NCBI RefSeq assembly: GCF_026210795.1
Contig: NC_089444.1
Span: 1,912,501-1,976,500 of the forward strand
DNA: 64,000 bases
Direction: 5' to 3'
From: Rhizophagus irregularis
Lineage: Eukaryota > Glomeromycota > Glomeromycetes > Glomerales > Glomeraceae
The stretch's first letter is position 1. Every line of letters begins with the position of its first letter. A program made the translations under genes and the position numbers. The notes under the pieces are model-generated. The model was not told the origin of the DNA, did no database searches, and saw nothing but the letters and a program-made list of their open reading frames with translations. This document shows, in pieces, positions 12,263 to 24,462 of the stretch.

Positions 12263-13086
12263 TTATTCAACTTTATTTTGATTATCTTCATCTTTCTCAT
12301 TTTCTTCATTTGGTGATGGCTGCTTAATTTGCGTTTGTGTGGATTGCTCTCCATAAGTTTCCGATTGTAAATGTTGATCCTCATTTTCAATCCTTGGTTG
12401 TTTTGACTTTTCTTTTTTCGAGGAAGTAAAATCCGTGCTCGAGCAACCTCTACAGAAAATAAAAGTTCAACACTTTCTAAAATAAGACAGAAAAAACAAA
12501 ATAATAGAACTTTAAAAATTACCTGCAACCGCATAAAACACACTCAACTATGCGTCCTTCTTCCAATTTCGATTTTGGTACGCGACAGATACACGTAGTG
12601 CCAAAATTGGTATCTTTAGGTTGAATGCATCGTAAGCAACAGAGGCGTTCAAATCCCGGCTATAAACCAAGTTTAGGCAATAATTAGAACCATAAATGCA
12701 TTAAACAATAATAATGAGTTTATATATACAAACCTTTTTCCATTTGGCAATCAAATTACCATCGGCATATCCATGTTTTAAACAGTAATCATAAACATCT
12801 TTTGAAATGGCCTCTCGTTTGTAGTATAGATCATAAATGTAACGTGATCTTTGATGGTGTAAACGAAAAATAGGCCACAAAGATTCCACACGACGTTTTC
12901 CTTCGTGTGGCTCATTTTCAGCTATATTTGTAAAGAAAATTAACTTGATAGAGAATAAATATAGCAAAATAGTAATAAACTAATATTACCGTCTTTCATT
13001 TTTCGGGCAAATTCTTGCAATGTTTCTTCGATGTCTTCAAAACCTTCTGGAGGTTTTTTTGTTCGTGAATGTCTAATTTTTGGCAT
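12263..13086 (-). CDS. BUD31: Pre-mRNA splicing factor Bud31 (G10) with an extra C-terminal tail
   Basis: Four minus-strand exons (13086-12990, 12921-12734, 12659-12523, 12449-12263) encode 202 aa. The G10 family core is clear: [37 protein letters not shown], and the Cys-rich zinc region with [17 protein letters not shown] and [10 protein letters not shown]. Bud31 is part of the spliceosome around the catalytic centre. Known members end soon after CGCRGC; here exon 4 adds about 58 residues rich in Gln, Glu, Lys and Asn. The exon 3 donor overlaps an in-frame stop (TGC AGG TAA), so if intron 3 is retained the protein ends at CGCR (142 aa). The shorter form is close to the family's usual length. 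Confidence 0.93.
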
Positions 13087-13341
13087 CTTTTTTGTGAGAG
13101 TATTTTTATTTTACTATACATCACATATTAAAAGAAAATTCGATATCACGTGATAGTGCATGATTTGACAGTTGACACCCCCGTTAAAATGATATTTGAT
13201 ATTGCCCGACATTTACACATGTAAAAACGGTTTTATAATTATTGAATAACCATTTTTTTTTTATTATGTTATTGGTTTAAATATTTTGTCGACAGAAACA
13301 AAATTCAGAATTTATCATGTGACTAAATATGAAATTTTATG

Positions 13342-13972
13342 CTATTCTGGTTGTTCACGACCACGGCCATAACCACCTCTAAATTCAGGCTTAAAGTCAC
13401 CGGAAGCTCCTTCTTTTTTGCCTTCACCATCATCACGACGACGATAATCACGATCACCACGACCTGCTGTACGATAAGAACTTCCATCTCTACCTTCTCC
13501 CTCTTTTTTACAAATTAATCATAAAATAATTAAATCGGAATTTATCATATTTAAATCAAATCATAACATAACACATTAACATACCAGGGCGTGGCCTTGC
13601 AGCGGGCCTAGGTTTCTTGAAAGTAGCTGGAACAATTTCTTGAGGCAGATGTAAATATTCTCTTAAATACTCAATGCCTTTATCTGTCAAAGAATAATAA
13701 TAATATTGCCATGAGAATTGTGTATTCACAAATCCTCTTGAATTTAAGCTTTGGCAAGCTTTAATCACGTGTAAATTAGGTACTTCAATGTCTTGATGTT
13801 TAGGGGCATTGAAATCTTTCTTCGCAACTAAAACGCCCTCTGAAAATAATTATCATACAATTTTAGGTTAATAAAAGATAACAAATCAAACAATCAGAAA
13901 CAATTTGAAAAAAAATTGACCCTTGAAAAGATTTTCATAGATCAGTTTGCGATTTTTCTTTGGAATAAGCAT
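13342..13972 (-). CDS. RPS10: 40S ribosomal protein S10 (eS10)
   Basis: Three minus-strand exons (13972-13921, 13839-13585, 13502-13342) encode 155 aa. Family landmarks: start [20 protein letters not shown], the winged-helix core with [19 protein letters not shown], the [16 protein letters not shown] segment, and a C-terminal Arg/Gly/Asp-rich tail ending in [13 protein letters not shown]. The first donor is an unusual GTCAAT and the second acceptor has a purine-rich tract (TGTAAAAAAG), yet only these junctions give the family sequence. It shares a short divergent promoter with SPB4. Confidence 0.96.
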
Positions 13973-14159
13973 CTTCGTGTCTTATCTATTTATAATTATA
14001 TTCAATTGATTTTTCGAATATAAAACTTCAAACGGATGGTTTTTTGATCAAAAAAAAAATGATTTTTTCTGTTACACGTTACACTAATTTAAACCAATCA
14101 TATTTCTTGTTCTATATAATTGATCAACGTCGAAAAAATTATTTTTTTTGCCCTTAATA
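13973..14159. promoter_or_regulatory. Bidirectional promoter between RPS10 and SPB4
   Basis: Only 187 bp separate the two start codons of a ribosomal protein gene and a large-subunit biogenesis helicase gene, so they must share upstream sequence. Visible items are T-tracts on both strands next to each gene, TTATCTATTTATAATTATAT near RPS10 and a TGTTACACGTTACAC direct repeat near 14068. No named regulator site can be assigned. Confidence 0.6.
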
Positions 14160-16630
14160 ATGTCTGCGACATTTGCGAAAGCAGGCTCTTGGGATACTTT
14201 AGAGCCTAAATTGAGTCCTTTTATGTGGGTTGAAAGTCCGCATTTCTTATTAATATAGGTAGCAATTAACAATACTTTAATCTTCTTTATCTTTAGTTTG
14301 GAAACTTTAGCGACTTTAGGATTTTCAGAAATGACCCCTGTTCAAGCAAGTGCTATTCCATTGTTTATGAAAAATAAAGACGTAGTGATTGAGGTATGTT
14401 CAAAAGATATATTTATTATAAAGGTTTTATTTTAAACTATATGTACTGGTATAGGCTGTAACGGGCTCCGGTAAAACTCTTTCATTTGTTATTCCAATAA
14501 TCGAAAAATTAACTCGAAAAAAACGACTAGCAAAAAATGAAATAGGTGCTATCGTTATTACTCCAACAAGGTAGATTTGAATTGAGTTACTTCTTTTTCT
14601 TTTGTTTAATAAAACATACTAAAATAATTAATAAATCGGTAAAGAGAACTTGCACAACAAATATCTTCAGTATTTTCTATATTTCTCAAAGATCCCTCTT
14701 TACCAAAACACGCACTTATCATCGGGGGTACCACTACACTTCATGACGATATTGCTGAGTTTAAAGAATTGGGCCCGGATATTCTTATTGGGACACCGGG
14801 ACGACTGCGGGATTTATTAATTGGAAAAGGAAGCGAAAAAAGTGTGGTAAATACTAAAGAACTAGAAATACTAGTATTAGATGAAGCTGATAGATTATTA
14901 GATATGGGATTCTCGCAAACGTTAGATAATATCATTACACATTTACCAAAACAAAGACGAACAGGATTATTTTCTGCGACAATGACCGATTCTATTTCTG
15001 AGATCGTTCGTGTAGGATTAAGAAACCCAGTGAAAGTTGTTGTTAAAGTTGAAGATATTATCTCAAAGGATGAACAAAGGACACCGTTAACGTAAGATTT
15101 ATAAATTTTGTCGAAACCCTTATATTTAATTTCTGAAAATTTTTTTTATTATAAAAGATTGGATATCGGATGTATAGTATGTGAACCACACCAAAAATTA
15201 GCTCAGCTGATACGAATAATAAACCGTGAAAAAACTACAAAAAAATGTATTGTCTATTATGCTACTTGTGCTTGTGTTGATTATTTTTATAAAGTATATA
15301 TTTTAACTTTATTTCTTAATTAATTTAGAGAATTATAATAATTTAAAATTTATTTATAACTTTTTAGATATTAACAAAATTGTCACAATTAAAAGGAATA
15401 TCTATCCATTCGCTACATGGAAAAATGGATACAAAGAGACGAACAGCTACCTATCAGTCATTTATTAACCTTCCGACAACATCAAAGGCTCTTTTATTGT
15501 GTACCGATGTTGCCGCAAGAGGGTTAGATATGCCTGACGTTGATTTCATTATACAAATGGATCCACCACAAGACCCAAAAGTTTTTTCCCATCGTTGCGG
15601 TAGAACCGCAAGAGCTGGAAAAAAAGGAAAAGCTATCTTATTATTGGTTAAAGGAAGGGAAGAAGTTTACGTAGGTATGTTGTTATTATTTATTAAGCTT
15701 TACACTAAAGTTTTAATGATTTTACATGAATTACACATTATAATTTAGATTTTTTAAAAATCCGAAAAATTCCCGTACGGCTTCTTTCTTATATTTTATC
15801 TGATAATAGTAATACCATTGTAACGCAAGATACTATCGATGAAGAAAATGATAGTCTCTTGAAACAAGTTCAGGACATTGTTTTAGCGGATCGAGATTTA
15901 CATGATAAGGTAGTTTGTGATAAACATTTGAATTAATCGACTTCTTTTATATTAATACTTTTTTTAAAAGGGCACGAAAGCCTTCGTTTCGTACGTTCGT
16001 TTCTATACAAAACATGACGCTAGTTACATATTTCGCTTGAAAGATTTAGATCTGGGTAAAGTTGCTAAAGGTTACGGTCTATTACGGGTAATTACGATGT
16101 TTATTATTTACGTTGATATTTTGTTCCTTAGTAATAGTTAATTGGAACTTTTTAGTTACCGAAAATGCCCGAATTAAAAGATTACAAAATTAATGACTTT
16201 GAAGAAAACTCCGTAAATGTACGTAAAACGTATTTGTTTCTTTTTTTTCCTTTTAAATATAATTGGACTTATATGTTTTTTTTGTTTCTAGATGGATGAA
16301 TATAAATATGCTGATAAATCACGCGAAAAAAAGAGAAGGCAAAAGTTAATAGAGGAAAAACTAAGATATGCCACGCAATCAGATAAGATACATAAACGTC
16401 GACAACTTCCAAAGGGTTCTTGGTCTGCTAAGAAATTAGCAAAGCAGCGCAAAGCGGAACGTAAATTTAAGAAAGCCAAAAAGAAAGAATTTCTTAAAAA
16501 AAGAAATGCTGATGATATGATTGACGATGAATGGAAAGAATTACAAAAAGAAGAACGATTAGCAAAGAAGTTAAAAAAGGGAAAAATCAAAAAAGAGGAA
16601 TTTGAAAAAAGAAATAACGAGTTAGATTAG
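14160..16630 (+). CDS. SPB4: ATP-dependent RNA helicase Spb4 (DDX55)
   Basis: Ten exons (14160-14224, 14297-14393, 14455-14570, 14645-15091, 15158-15293, 15368-15674, 15749-15909, 15971-16087, 16156-16218, 16292-16630) encode 615 aa with every phase matching. Motifs in order: Q-motif region with TPVQASAIP, motif I AVTGSGKT (55-62), Ia PTRELA, Ib TPGR, motif [11 protein letters not shown] (about 170), motif [20 protein letters not shown], and [12 protein letters not shown]. The C-terminus has the Spb4-specific [14 protein letters not shown] segment and a Lys-rich tail ([20 protein letters not shown]) expected to bind rRNA and target the nucleolus. Spb4 remodels 60S pre-ribosomes. The first donor (GTGGGT at 14225) was chosen because it gives the family sequence LSPFILETL. 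Confidence 0.95.
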
Positions 16631-16953
16631 CTACCTAGTTCTAGTCGTAAATTCAACACGGTCGTGTGACCGTTAAACGTTGTCCGCATATTTATTGACG
16701 CAATGTAGACCTACAGAGAAGTGTCTTATGATGTTACCTAGTAAATAAACTAAATCACATGATTTTAATTAATTAAACTCTAAAGAGATTGTCGATACTA
16801 CGATGCTACCATATTTTGGTTAACAAATAAACATTATAAGGATCTACAATTTTTTTTTATTTTTGGCGGGAAATAAAAATATAAATAGAAATGATCATAA
16901 AATCAAACATATAAATTTTAGCCTTATTTCAATTATTTCAAGAACGTTTACTA
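16631..16953. other. Intergenic spacer upstream of the ankyrin gene
   Basis: About 320 bp between SPB4 and the ankyrin-repeat gene on the same strand. It is AT-rich with a T-run at 16852-16860. A short upstream ATG at 16891 opens an 8-codon frame ending before the real start; it could act as a small upstream ORF if it is transcribed. Confidence 0.4.
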
Positions 16954-18218
16954 ATGCCAATAGAAGATCCACGCTTACGTTTACGACGGGCTGCCCGCGA
17001 AGGTAACCTAGATCTTATAAAACGACTTCTTGCAAAAACAAACATGCAAAATCCTGACCCCGAAAATGGATGGTATGGAAATAATGCATCTATTATTTTT
17101 TACTGAGAAAAATACTCATAAATCTCTCTAAAGGACGACCTTAATGTATGCTACAAGTTGCAGACATGATTATGTCGTTGAATACCTTCTTCAACAAGGA
17201 CATGAAGATTTAGAGCTTTCAAGAGTATGTCATTAAATATTATTTATATCATTTTTTACCAGCTTATTTATTAACCTTATAATACAAATTCTCTAAGGAC
17301 TTTGAAAATAACACTATACTAATGATAGCTGCAAAATATAATTCTTTGGAGGTAATTATTAAAAGTCATTTTTGGCAATTATTATATATTACCTATTTTT
17401 CAATTTTTTCTTTTCCTGAAATTTCTCCGCACAGATTTTGAAAATATATGCTACACTTTTTCCTAGCAGTGTTAATATGGTTAATAAGCAAGGACAGACA
17501 GCTCTTATATTTGCTTCCAAACTTGGTAATCTTGATGCAATTAAAGTAGTTATTTGTTTTATAAGAGATTTTTTTTTTTAATTTTTATTATTAATTATAT
17601 TATTACATTATTTATAGTTATTGTTAGAATTTGATGCAGATATTAATCAAACAGATTTTGATGGGAATACTGCATTACATTAGTAAGTATTAATTAATTT
17701 AACTTTAATAATTCGATATTTAATTAATTAATTTTAATTATCATTCTTATTATTTTTAATTTAGTGCTGCAGCTTGGAATCAATTTCAAGTAAATATTAT
17801 TATTTAGATGTTTGTTTTAATAAATACATTAAAAATATTATAATTTATTCTTTTATTTAAGGCAGTAACGATGCTAATTGAGCATGGTTGTCAATTTGCC
17901 AGCAAAAATCTTTCTGGATGGACTGCATTAGACTATTCATACTCAGTGGATATGAAGGCACATTTACAAGAATGTGCTCGTGCTTATCATGAAGAAACAA
18001 AAAATAACAGAAAACGCAACCTCAAAATTACAGTTGATTCAATTATATCACTTGATTCAATACCAGTAACAACTCGATCTGCCACCTTTCCATTAGCAAA
18101 AGCAAATATTGAATTAACACTGGAAAATAACAATCAAGGAAATTATTCCTATTCAAGTGGTTCTTTATCACCAAATGATTTGAATTTAATAAAAAGGAAA
18201 GAATCTTTACCATGGTAA
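16954..18218 (+). CDS. Ankyrin-repeat protein similar to TORC2 subunit Avo2
   Basis: Seven exons (16954-17072, 17134-17224, 17298-17351, 17435-17545, 17618-17682, 17765-17789, 17862-18218) encode 273 aa. Starting from RLRLRRAAREGNLDLIKRLL, about five ankyrin repeats follow (NGWTTLMYATSCRHDYVVEY, NTILMIAAKYNSLEIL, GQTALIFASKLGNLDAIKLL, GNTALHYAAAWNQFQAVTML, SGWTALDYSYS). Residues about 185-273 are Ser/Asn-rich and probably disordered. The N-terminal RLR-EGNL-KRLL pattern followed by NGW is what I associate with fungal Avo2, a non-essential TORC2 subunit; that link is by resemblance and less certain than the ankyrin fold. Introns fall between repeats. Confidence 0.85.
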
Positions 18219-18546
18219 TTTATTTAAAATAATTAAACAATTATAGATTTTATAGATAATTTAGTTATAATTTAATCACAAAGTTTTAAGTAAAATATAT
18301 AATATAGAATTAATATTTAAATTATTTAATTATTTTATATAATACAAATTATTAATATATAAAATAGAATTTTTGAAAACTTTATATAATAATATAAAAA
18401 TGAGTAAATATATTAATATATTAAATTATTTTTACCCAATAAAATTTATTATTATTATTATTATTATTTATTAAGTAGTTTTTTTTTAATAATGTAATCC
18501 TGTTTATTTAAAATAAAGTTTAAAATACAAAATTTATACCCATTAA
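18219..18546. other. Low-complexity A/T spacer
   Basis: A/T-only stretches such as TATAATATAAAATAG and a (TTA)n run near 18450-18470 fill the space between the ankyrin gene and the first MITE. No gene seen. Confidence 0.6.
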
Positions 18547-18790
18547 TAAGGTTGCCTATCTAAACCTCTCCAAAATTCTACGATTAGTTTCTCCAAGATT
18601 TTACTATAGTTTTATTATAGTTTCGGCAAGGTTTCAGCAGTTTCAGCATTTATAATAAGTTTTGTCAGGTTTTGCTTTTCTCCAGAGTTTCGCCAACTTT
18701 TTAATAAAACTTTCATATAGTTTTGGCAAAGTTTCGCTATTTCGGCATTTCACCAACTTGCCAAAACCCCTAGTTTCTCCAGCAACCTTA
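18547..18790. mobile_element. hAT-type MITE with 8-bp target duplication
   Basis: Begins TAAGGTTGCC and ends GCAACCTTA, with CCCATTAA duplicated on both sides (18539-18546 and 18791-18798). The 244-bp body is full of TTTCGGCA-like words (GTTTCGGCAAGGTTTC, TTTCGGCATTTC) that also crowd the ends of the complete hAT element at 24463-33045. It is best read as a non-autonomous relative of that element. Confidence 0.9.
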
Positions 18791-18798
18791 CCCATTAA

Positions 18799-20344
18799 TA
18801 ATAAGTACAAAGTAAATTATATACAAAATATAATAATATTGTTTAAATATCTTTTAAACCAAACTACCTTTGACCTTTCTAAATGGAAAAGGCTATACCT
18901 TTAAATCTGTTATAATAATAAAAAAATATTAAAATCCTTTTAATTTCTTTCAATTTGGAATATATAAGTATATCATATTAACCATCTATTACTATTTACT
19001 ATTTACTATTTATTAATAAAATTATTTAACATATTATATTCTAAAAAAAAGAAACCCAAATATAACTGAAAACATCTAAATATATAATAAAAAACATCTA
19101 AATATATACAGAAAATGTAACAGATTTTGAAATAATTTATTTATGCTAGAATATTTTTTGTATATTTCTAGATGTTTTCTGTATATATCTAAATATTTTC
19201 AATTATATCTGTATATTTTCTGGTATACATGCTGCCAAAATAATTTGGAATGCCATAATTGAATTTGGGATTTTACTTATAATTACGGCAATCCAAAATA
19301 ATTTGGGTGGCATGTATATTTTCTGGATTTTCTTTTTTATAGGATTATTTAATTTTACCAGTAATTTTATATTACTATAATATATTAATAAATAAATTTT
19401 ACTAAAATTATTATTATATTTTTTGCAAAAACTATTATCAATTTCTTTTTATAATTCTATTAAATTAGCTATTAAATTTTATAATTATTAGTTGACTTAA
19501 ATATACTTTAAATAATTTCATATATTAATAGTAATTATCAGTAATAAATTTATAATCTATGTTAATATTTTTTAAATTTTTAATTTTACTTAAAAGTATA
19601 TCATAATACTAATATGATAATTATTATTACTACTAAACTTTATTTTTTTAACAAGTTATAAAATAATACTTTTATATACATAGTGCAGTTATTAAAGTAG
19701 CACTCTTTCATTAAGCTTAATTATAATTATACTGCAAACACTACTATTAATAGCATAAAAGTACAAAAATTACCAAATTATTTTAGCTATAATAACATGA
19801 AATAGATCTAGCGCAGACATATCACACATTTTATGTTACACGATTCAAATTATTATTTATACAGAAATATCACCAAATATTTTCAATTATATAGGTTTAT
19901 AAATAGTGTAAGTTACTAGACTACACTATAATAAATTAGTATATATAATTAGACTATATATTTCAACAAAGGATTATAATATCCTTCTAATATTTTTTAA
20001 AAGATCATTAGAAGTTTCAGAATCCTATTTCATTATACTTTAAAAAGATTTTGGTTTTCTTCGATAGTTACTTTATAATATCACTAAAAATATAATATAC
20101 TTTACTGTAAAAATATAATATACTAATAAATAGTCTGTCTAAATAGTAAAATTAAGGGTGCAATATCTTTGTATTAGTAGATCTATTGAAATAGATTTTA
20201 GACCAATTATAATATTCCTGAAATATTAGCTATATTAAATAAAAATTAGATTCAACTTCTAATTAGAATGAATATTAAATAATAACTCTAGTAATTAATA
20301 ATCATCTTAAGGGATAAGTCTATATTTCTTTAATGTCTTCTGTC
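18799..20344. other. Decayed repeat DNA
   Basis: No gene is seen. Recognisable pieces are a 93-bp palindrome at 19225-19317 and, at about 19680-20250, a worn copy of the tRNA-like SINE found at 38172-39204 (shared word order: a block ending TAATAGC, then TTTCAACAAAGG, ATCCTTCTAA and a block starting GGGTGCAAT). The rest is A/T-rich. Confidence 0.55.
19225..19317. mobile_element. Small palindromic MITE
   Basis: Arms beginning ATACATGCTGCCAAAATAAT and, read from the other end, ATACATGCCACCCAAATTAT fold back over about 40 bp each. No clear target duplication. Noncoding. Confidence 0.65.
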
Positions 20345-22515
20345 TAAAGTTGCCTGCTGAAACTCTACAGGCTATTATCGAAATATCAAAACTAAAACCT
20401 GTCGAAATGCCGAAATGCCAAAATAGGTTCGACATGTCGAAATTGTCAAAACCTAAAAATATTACGTTTCACATAATAACTCGGCATCCAATGATCTTAG
20501 AAAAATGCACCATAGCCTACATCAATCATTTATACCCGACGTTTAGCTAATGGTAGGCTTAAAATCATCTTTCTACTTTGCTAAAGTTATTACGCGCGCT
20601 CTCTACTTCTTACGAGCATCGCACTAGTATCCTATCATCCCCAAGGGGTAACCATACCACTAAGTACTTATTTTTCCTCAAGCAAACAGCACCATATATG
20701 AGGACATCCCCCATCAGGCCACATTTAAGGCTGATCTGAAACTAGGAATACACTGCCTATTCGTCCTTAAACCCATTGCATGATACTGGTACTCAATTTA
20801 TTTTACAACCTTTAGAGAGCACCTACTTTCATGAAGGACTTTAAATCATCTTTCTACGATCACTAGATGCTGAGATATTGAGTGAAACGTCAAAAATTGG
20901 CATTTTGTATTTTGCGATACTGCGCCATTTGATGTTTCGCCTATTATCTTAGCATCCAGTTATCGTAAAAAGATGATTTAATCACCATTTGACTCATCAT
21001 TATGAGACGATTCCAACGAGCTATGGTGCATCTTTCTACAATAATTGAATGCCGAGTTATTAAGTGAAATGTCAAATGGCGCAGTATCGCAAAATACAAA
21101 ATGCTGATTTTTGACATTTCGCTTAATATCTCGGCATCTAGCGATTATAAAAAGATGATTTACCATTGCCATGTGGCGCAGTCCTGTCTGCGTCACTACT
21201 ATACCTTAGGTGGGGACTTCCTGTCCAGGTGGTCACTCCACGATACCGCTTGGGATCAGTAATGGCTAGATAGTCGTCCTAGATGGTAAAGCTGAGGGTG
21301 CAATGTCTTAGTGGTAGTTTGACCTTCTGTTAGGTCTTAGACCAACCAAGGTGTTCGTGCATAAAACAGGTAGCATGGTTATGAAATTCGATTCCCTACT
21401 CGGCCTCCCATATGTATCCATCCCAAGGCTATTGATACCCACCATAAGGGGTGATTCTGGACAGATGCCTGCTACTTCCTATCCAAGTGGTCACTACAAA
21501 GTATACCACTTGGGGTAAACAACTGTATGTACTATCAGTGCTAAATAATCGCGGGCTGTACACAGGTCGAAATTAGTTAAATAGGGTATCAATAGGTTAT
21601 CAATAGGTTATCAATCGGCTATCAATAGGCTACCCTGTGGTAGCTATTAACTTGCGCCATGTCTGATCACCAATCGGGCAGGCTGATTGATAAGCATTGA
21701 TGTCTATTAATACGCCTTATTGATAACCAATTTGATAAAAATACCAATAGGATACTAATAGGTTATCAATAAGTTATTAATTGGCTAACAATCAGCCTGC
21801 CCGATTGGTGACAGATTATGGCGCAAGTTCAATAGGCTACCAATAGGGTAGCCTATTGATAGCCGATTGATAACCTATTGATAATCTATTGATACCCTAT
21901 TTAACTAATTTCGACCTGTGGTAGTAGCCTTTGAGTGAGACTTAGTACCTAAAATGGTGGTATGGAAGGGTACTAGATGGTTGATGCTACCTGTCGAAAG
22001 TCCTTCATGAAAGTAGGTGCTCTCTAAAGGTCGTAAAAATAAATTGAGTACCAGTATTATGCAATAGGTTTAAGGACGAGTAGGCAGTGTATTCCTAGCT
22101 TCAAATCGCCTTAAATGTGGCCTGATAGGGGATGTCCTTATATATGATGCGTCTACAGGAAAAATAAGTACTCGGTGGTATGGTTACATTCTTGGAGATG
22201 ATAGGATACTAGTCGATGATGCTTCATAAGAAGTAAAGGGAGACTTGGCCGTAAAAACTTTAGCAAAATAAAAAGATGATTTAACCACCATTTGACTCTT
22301 CATTATGAGACAATTCTAACGAGCTATGATGCATCTTTCTACAATCATTGGATGCTGAGTTATTACATGAAATGTAATATTTTTAGGTTTTGACAATTTT
22401 GACATGTCGAAACTATTTCAGCATTTTGATAAATCAGAGAGCCAATGTTGAAATGTCAAAATAGTTTCGACAATTTCGACATGCCAAAACTCCTTAATTT
22501 CGGCAGGCAACTTTA
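20345..22515. mobile_element. Large foldback element with hAT-like ends
   Basis: The left end is TAAAGTTGCCTGC and the right end is its reverse complement GCAGGCAACTTTA. Long inverted arms match across the centre: 20540-20850 pairs with about 21985-22260 (for example GTACTCAATTTATTTT against AAAATAAATTGAGTAC). The interior also carries SINE-like sequence (21190-21560), the palindromic module at 20985-21030 and 22290-22340, and a nested MITE. No 8-bp target duplication is seen (flanks CTTCTGTC and GTTATATA). The TTTCGACA/CCGAAA words resemble the hAT ends at 24463. Confidence 0.7.
21561..21920. mobile_element. Nested foldback MITE (CACAGGTCGA ends)
   Basis: Begins CACAGGTCGAAATTAGTTAA and ends with the exact reverse complement. 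The arms, over 100 bp, contain repeated ATCAATAGGTT units. GTA flanks both ends, so a 3-bp target duplication is possible. The AGGTCGAAA end is shared with the element at 34677-35133. Confidence 0.8.
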
Positions 22516-22516
22516 G

Positions 22517-22575
22517 TTATATAACAAAATGTTATATAACATATATAACAGTTATATAATGGTTATATAATAATT
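22517..22575. repeat. TTATATAAC short tandem repeat
   Basis: Imperfect tandem copies of a unit like TTATATAACA directly right of the foldback element. Confidence 0.7.
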
Positions 22576-22596
22576 AAGAGGTATTTTAAGGTACTG

Positions 22597-23081
22597 TACA
22601 GTTGACCTTCTTTATAGGCACCTCCCATATAAGAACTACCCTCCTTAAGGCACACATTTTTTAGTCCAGATTTTTTTATATATAAAATACCCCTTTTATA
22701 ATTACTTTATTAGTTATAAGTACAATCACACCAAACGTCAGTCCCATATTATAGTGAATATATGTAAAATTCCCCTTGCATAAGCACACAAATCACGTAA
22801 TTTATAAAATAACTGTGCGTTTCATTTTATTATTTTGTTGTTTTACCATGAGGAAAAATTTAAGTTTTTTATTTTTCAAAAATTCGATAATTTTTACATA
22901 TAAACTTTTTTACTTAATTATTTTATATATACATGTATATATATATATATATATAATCACGTTTACTTAAAAATTTATATATGTGTGATTATATATTTAA
23001 CCCTCACCAATAGGCACACCTCATTATAATCACACCATTGGATGGTCCCGAGGGGTGTGATTGTAGAGGGGGCTGACTGTA
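22597..23081. mobile_element. Tc1/mariner-like MITE with TA ends
   Basis: The ends TACAGTTGACCTTCTTTATA and, reversed from the right, TACAGTCAGCCCCCTCTACA are inverted and start with TA. Both match the general pattern TACAGTCRRCY seen at 42265 and 56633. The interior of about 485 bp is noncoding and includes an (AT)n run at 22923-22952. Confidence 0.75.
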
Positions 23082-23479
23082 TATAATTATTTTGTATAAT
23101 ATCTTACTATTTAATAATTATAAAAAAATAAAATATATATTATTAGATTTGTTTTATTAAGTTAAGATGAATTAAATGGTGACAATTTTATGCCACTAAT
23201 ATCAATATAAAATAAGTTATTATAATTTAAAAATTTTAAAATATTTAAATAACCAGGTGATTTTATGTCCTATAAAAATCTAATATTTAAAAAACACTGC
23301 AATCACGTGAGCGTTATGTTTAGAATACCCATATAAATAACTATTTACAAATTGTGTAACCGCAGTGCATGATACACATGATGCAATAACAATAAAAATA
23401 TGTTACAGGCAGTTACGTGTCTTTTTACTTTTTTATTTCCTTTCCCTTTCTTCAATAACGAAAAAAGAGAAGCAAATAA
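23082..23479. other. A/T-rich spacer
   Basis: No gene seen. It contains one CAGGTGATTTTATGTCCTAT word that recurs, in the same direction, as a tandem repeat at 34350-34450. Confidence 0.5.
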
Positions 23480-24454
23480 AAAAGAATCCACTATGCGTAC
23501 CTAAATGGAAAGAAAGTAAAGGTTAGAACAAATGAAAAATGAAACAAAATAAATAAAACAAACAAAAAACGAAAATAAGTTGCACCTTAGAGCCAAAAGA
23601 GCCAGACATAAAATAGAGAGAGTAAAGATAAGAACGAGCGAAAAGCGAAACAAAACAAATAACACAAACGATACTAAACAAAAAATGCACCTTAGGGTCA
23701 AAAAGCTGAAAGAACTGGGACCTAAATGGAGAGGATAAAGGTTAGAACGAACGAAAAACGAAACAAAACAAAACAAAGCTGAACAAGTGAAAACAAAGAA
23801 AAACTTACCTGGAATCTCACGTTAAAAAGAGAACTGACCTAAAGAAAAAAAAAAGAAAAGGTTAGCAACTGCTTTACTTACCCAGAATCTGATGCTGAAA
23901 AGAGAACCGACCAAAAGAAAAAAAAAAGAGAGATTAGAAACTTCTAACGAAAGGGAAATTGAAAGAAAGAGAAAATACAAACCTGATAGAAGAATATCAA
24001 ATACCGACTTACAAAAAGAGAATACCAAACTGATCTACAAAAAAAAAAGAACCCAATGAAGAATACTGAATACTGACCTACAAAAAAAGAAAAAGAATCC
24101 TGAAGGTGTCATCCTACAAGAAAGAGAATCCTGAAGCGTCATCCTACAAGAAAGAGAATACCGAACTGACCTACAAAAAGAAAAGAACTCTATAGAAGAA
24201 TGCTAAATACTGACCTATAAAAAAAATAAAGAATCTCAAAGCGAAAAAAAATACTGAACGGTTTCTCCAATTGTACGAAGCTGATAGCTGTTGAGCTTGG
24301 AACCAAAAGAAATGTTAACCCAAAAGAATTAAGACGCTTAAATCGACATTATTCATCTTTGAAAGAGACTTAAAACATTTTTCCGCTGAAGCGTTCCAAC
24401 ACGGTCCAATCTTTTAAAGCAGATGAAAACATCGCATTCAGATCCGATAGATCT
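23480..24454 (-). repeat. Array of short exon-like segments, left part
   Basis: On the minus strand this stretch alternates T-rich tracts ending in AG with short segments followed by GTAAG. Clear examples are 23838-23809 (30 nt, preceded by TTTCTTTAG, followed by GTAAGT) and its near copy 23911-23882 (30 nt, donor GTAAGT intact, acceptor changed to TTTTGG). The outer part (23480-23770) is a tandem repeat of about 90 bp. The complete hAT element was inserted into this array, which resumes at 33054. No continuous reading frame can be built, so a protein product is not claimed. Confidence 0.55.
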
Positions 24455-24462
24455 GACTCTGT
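24455..24462. repeat. hAT target site duplication, left copy
   Basis: GACTCTGT, repeated exactly at 33046-33053 on the other side of the element. Confidence 0.95.
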
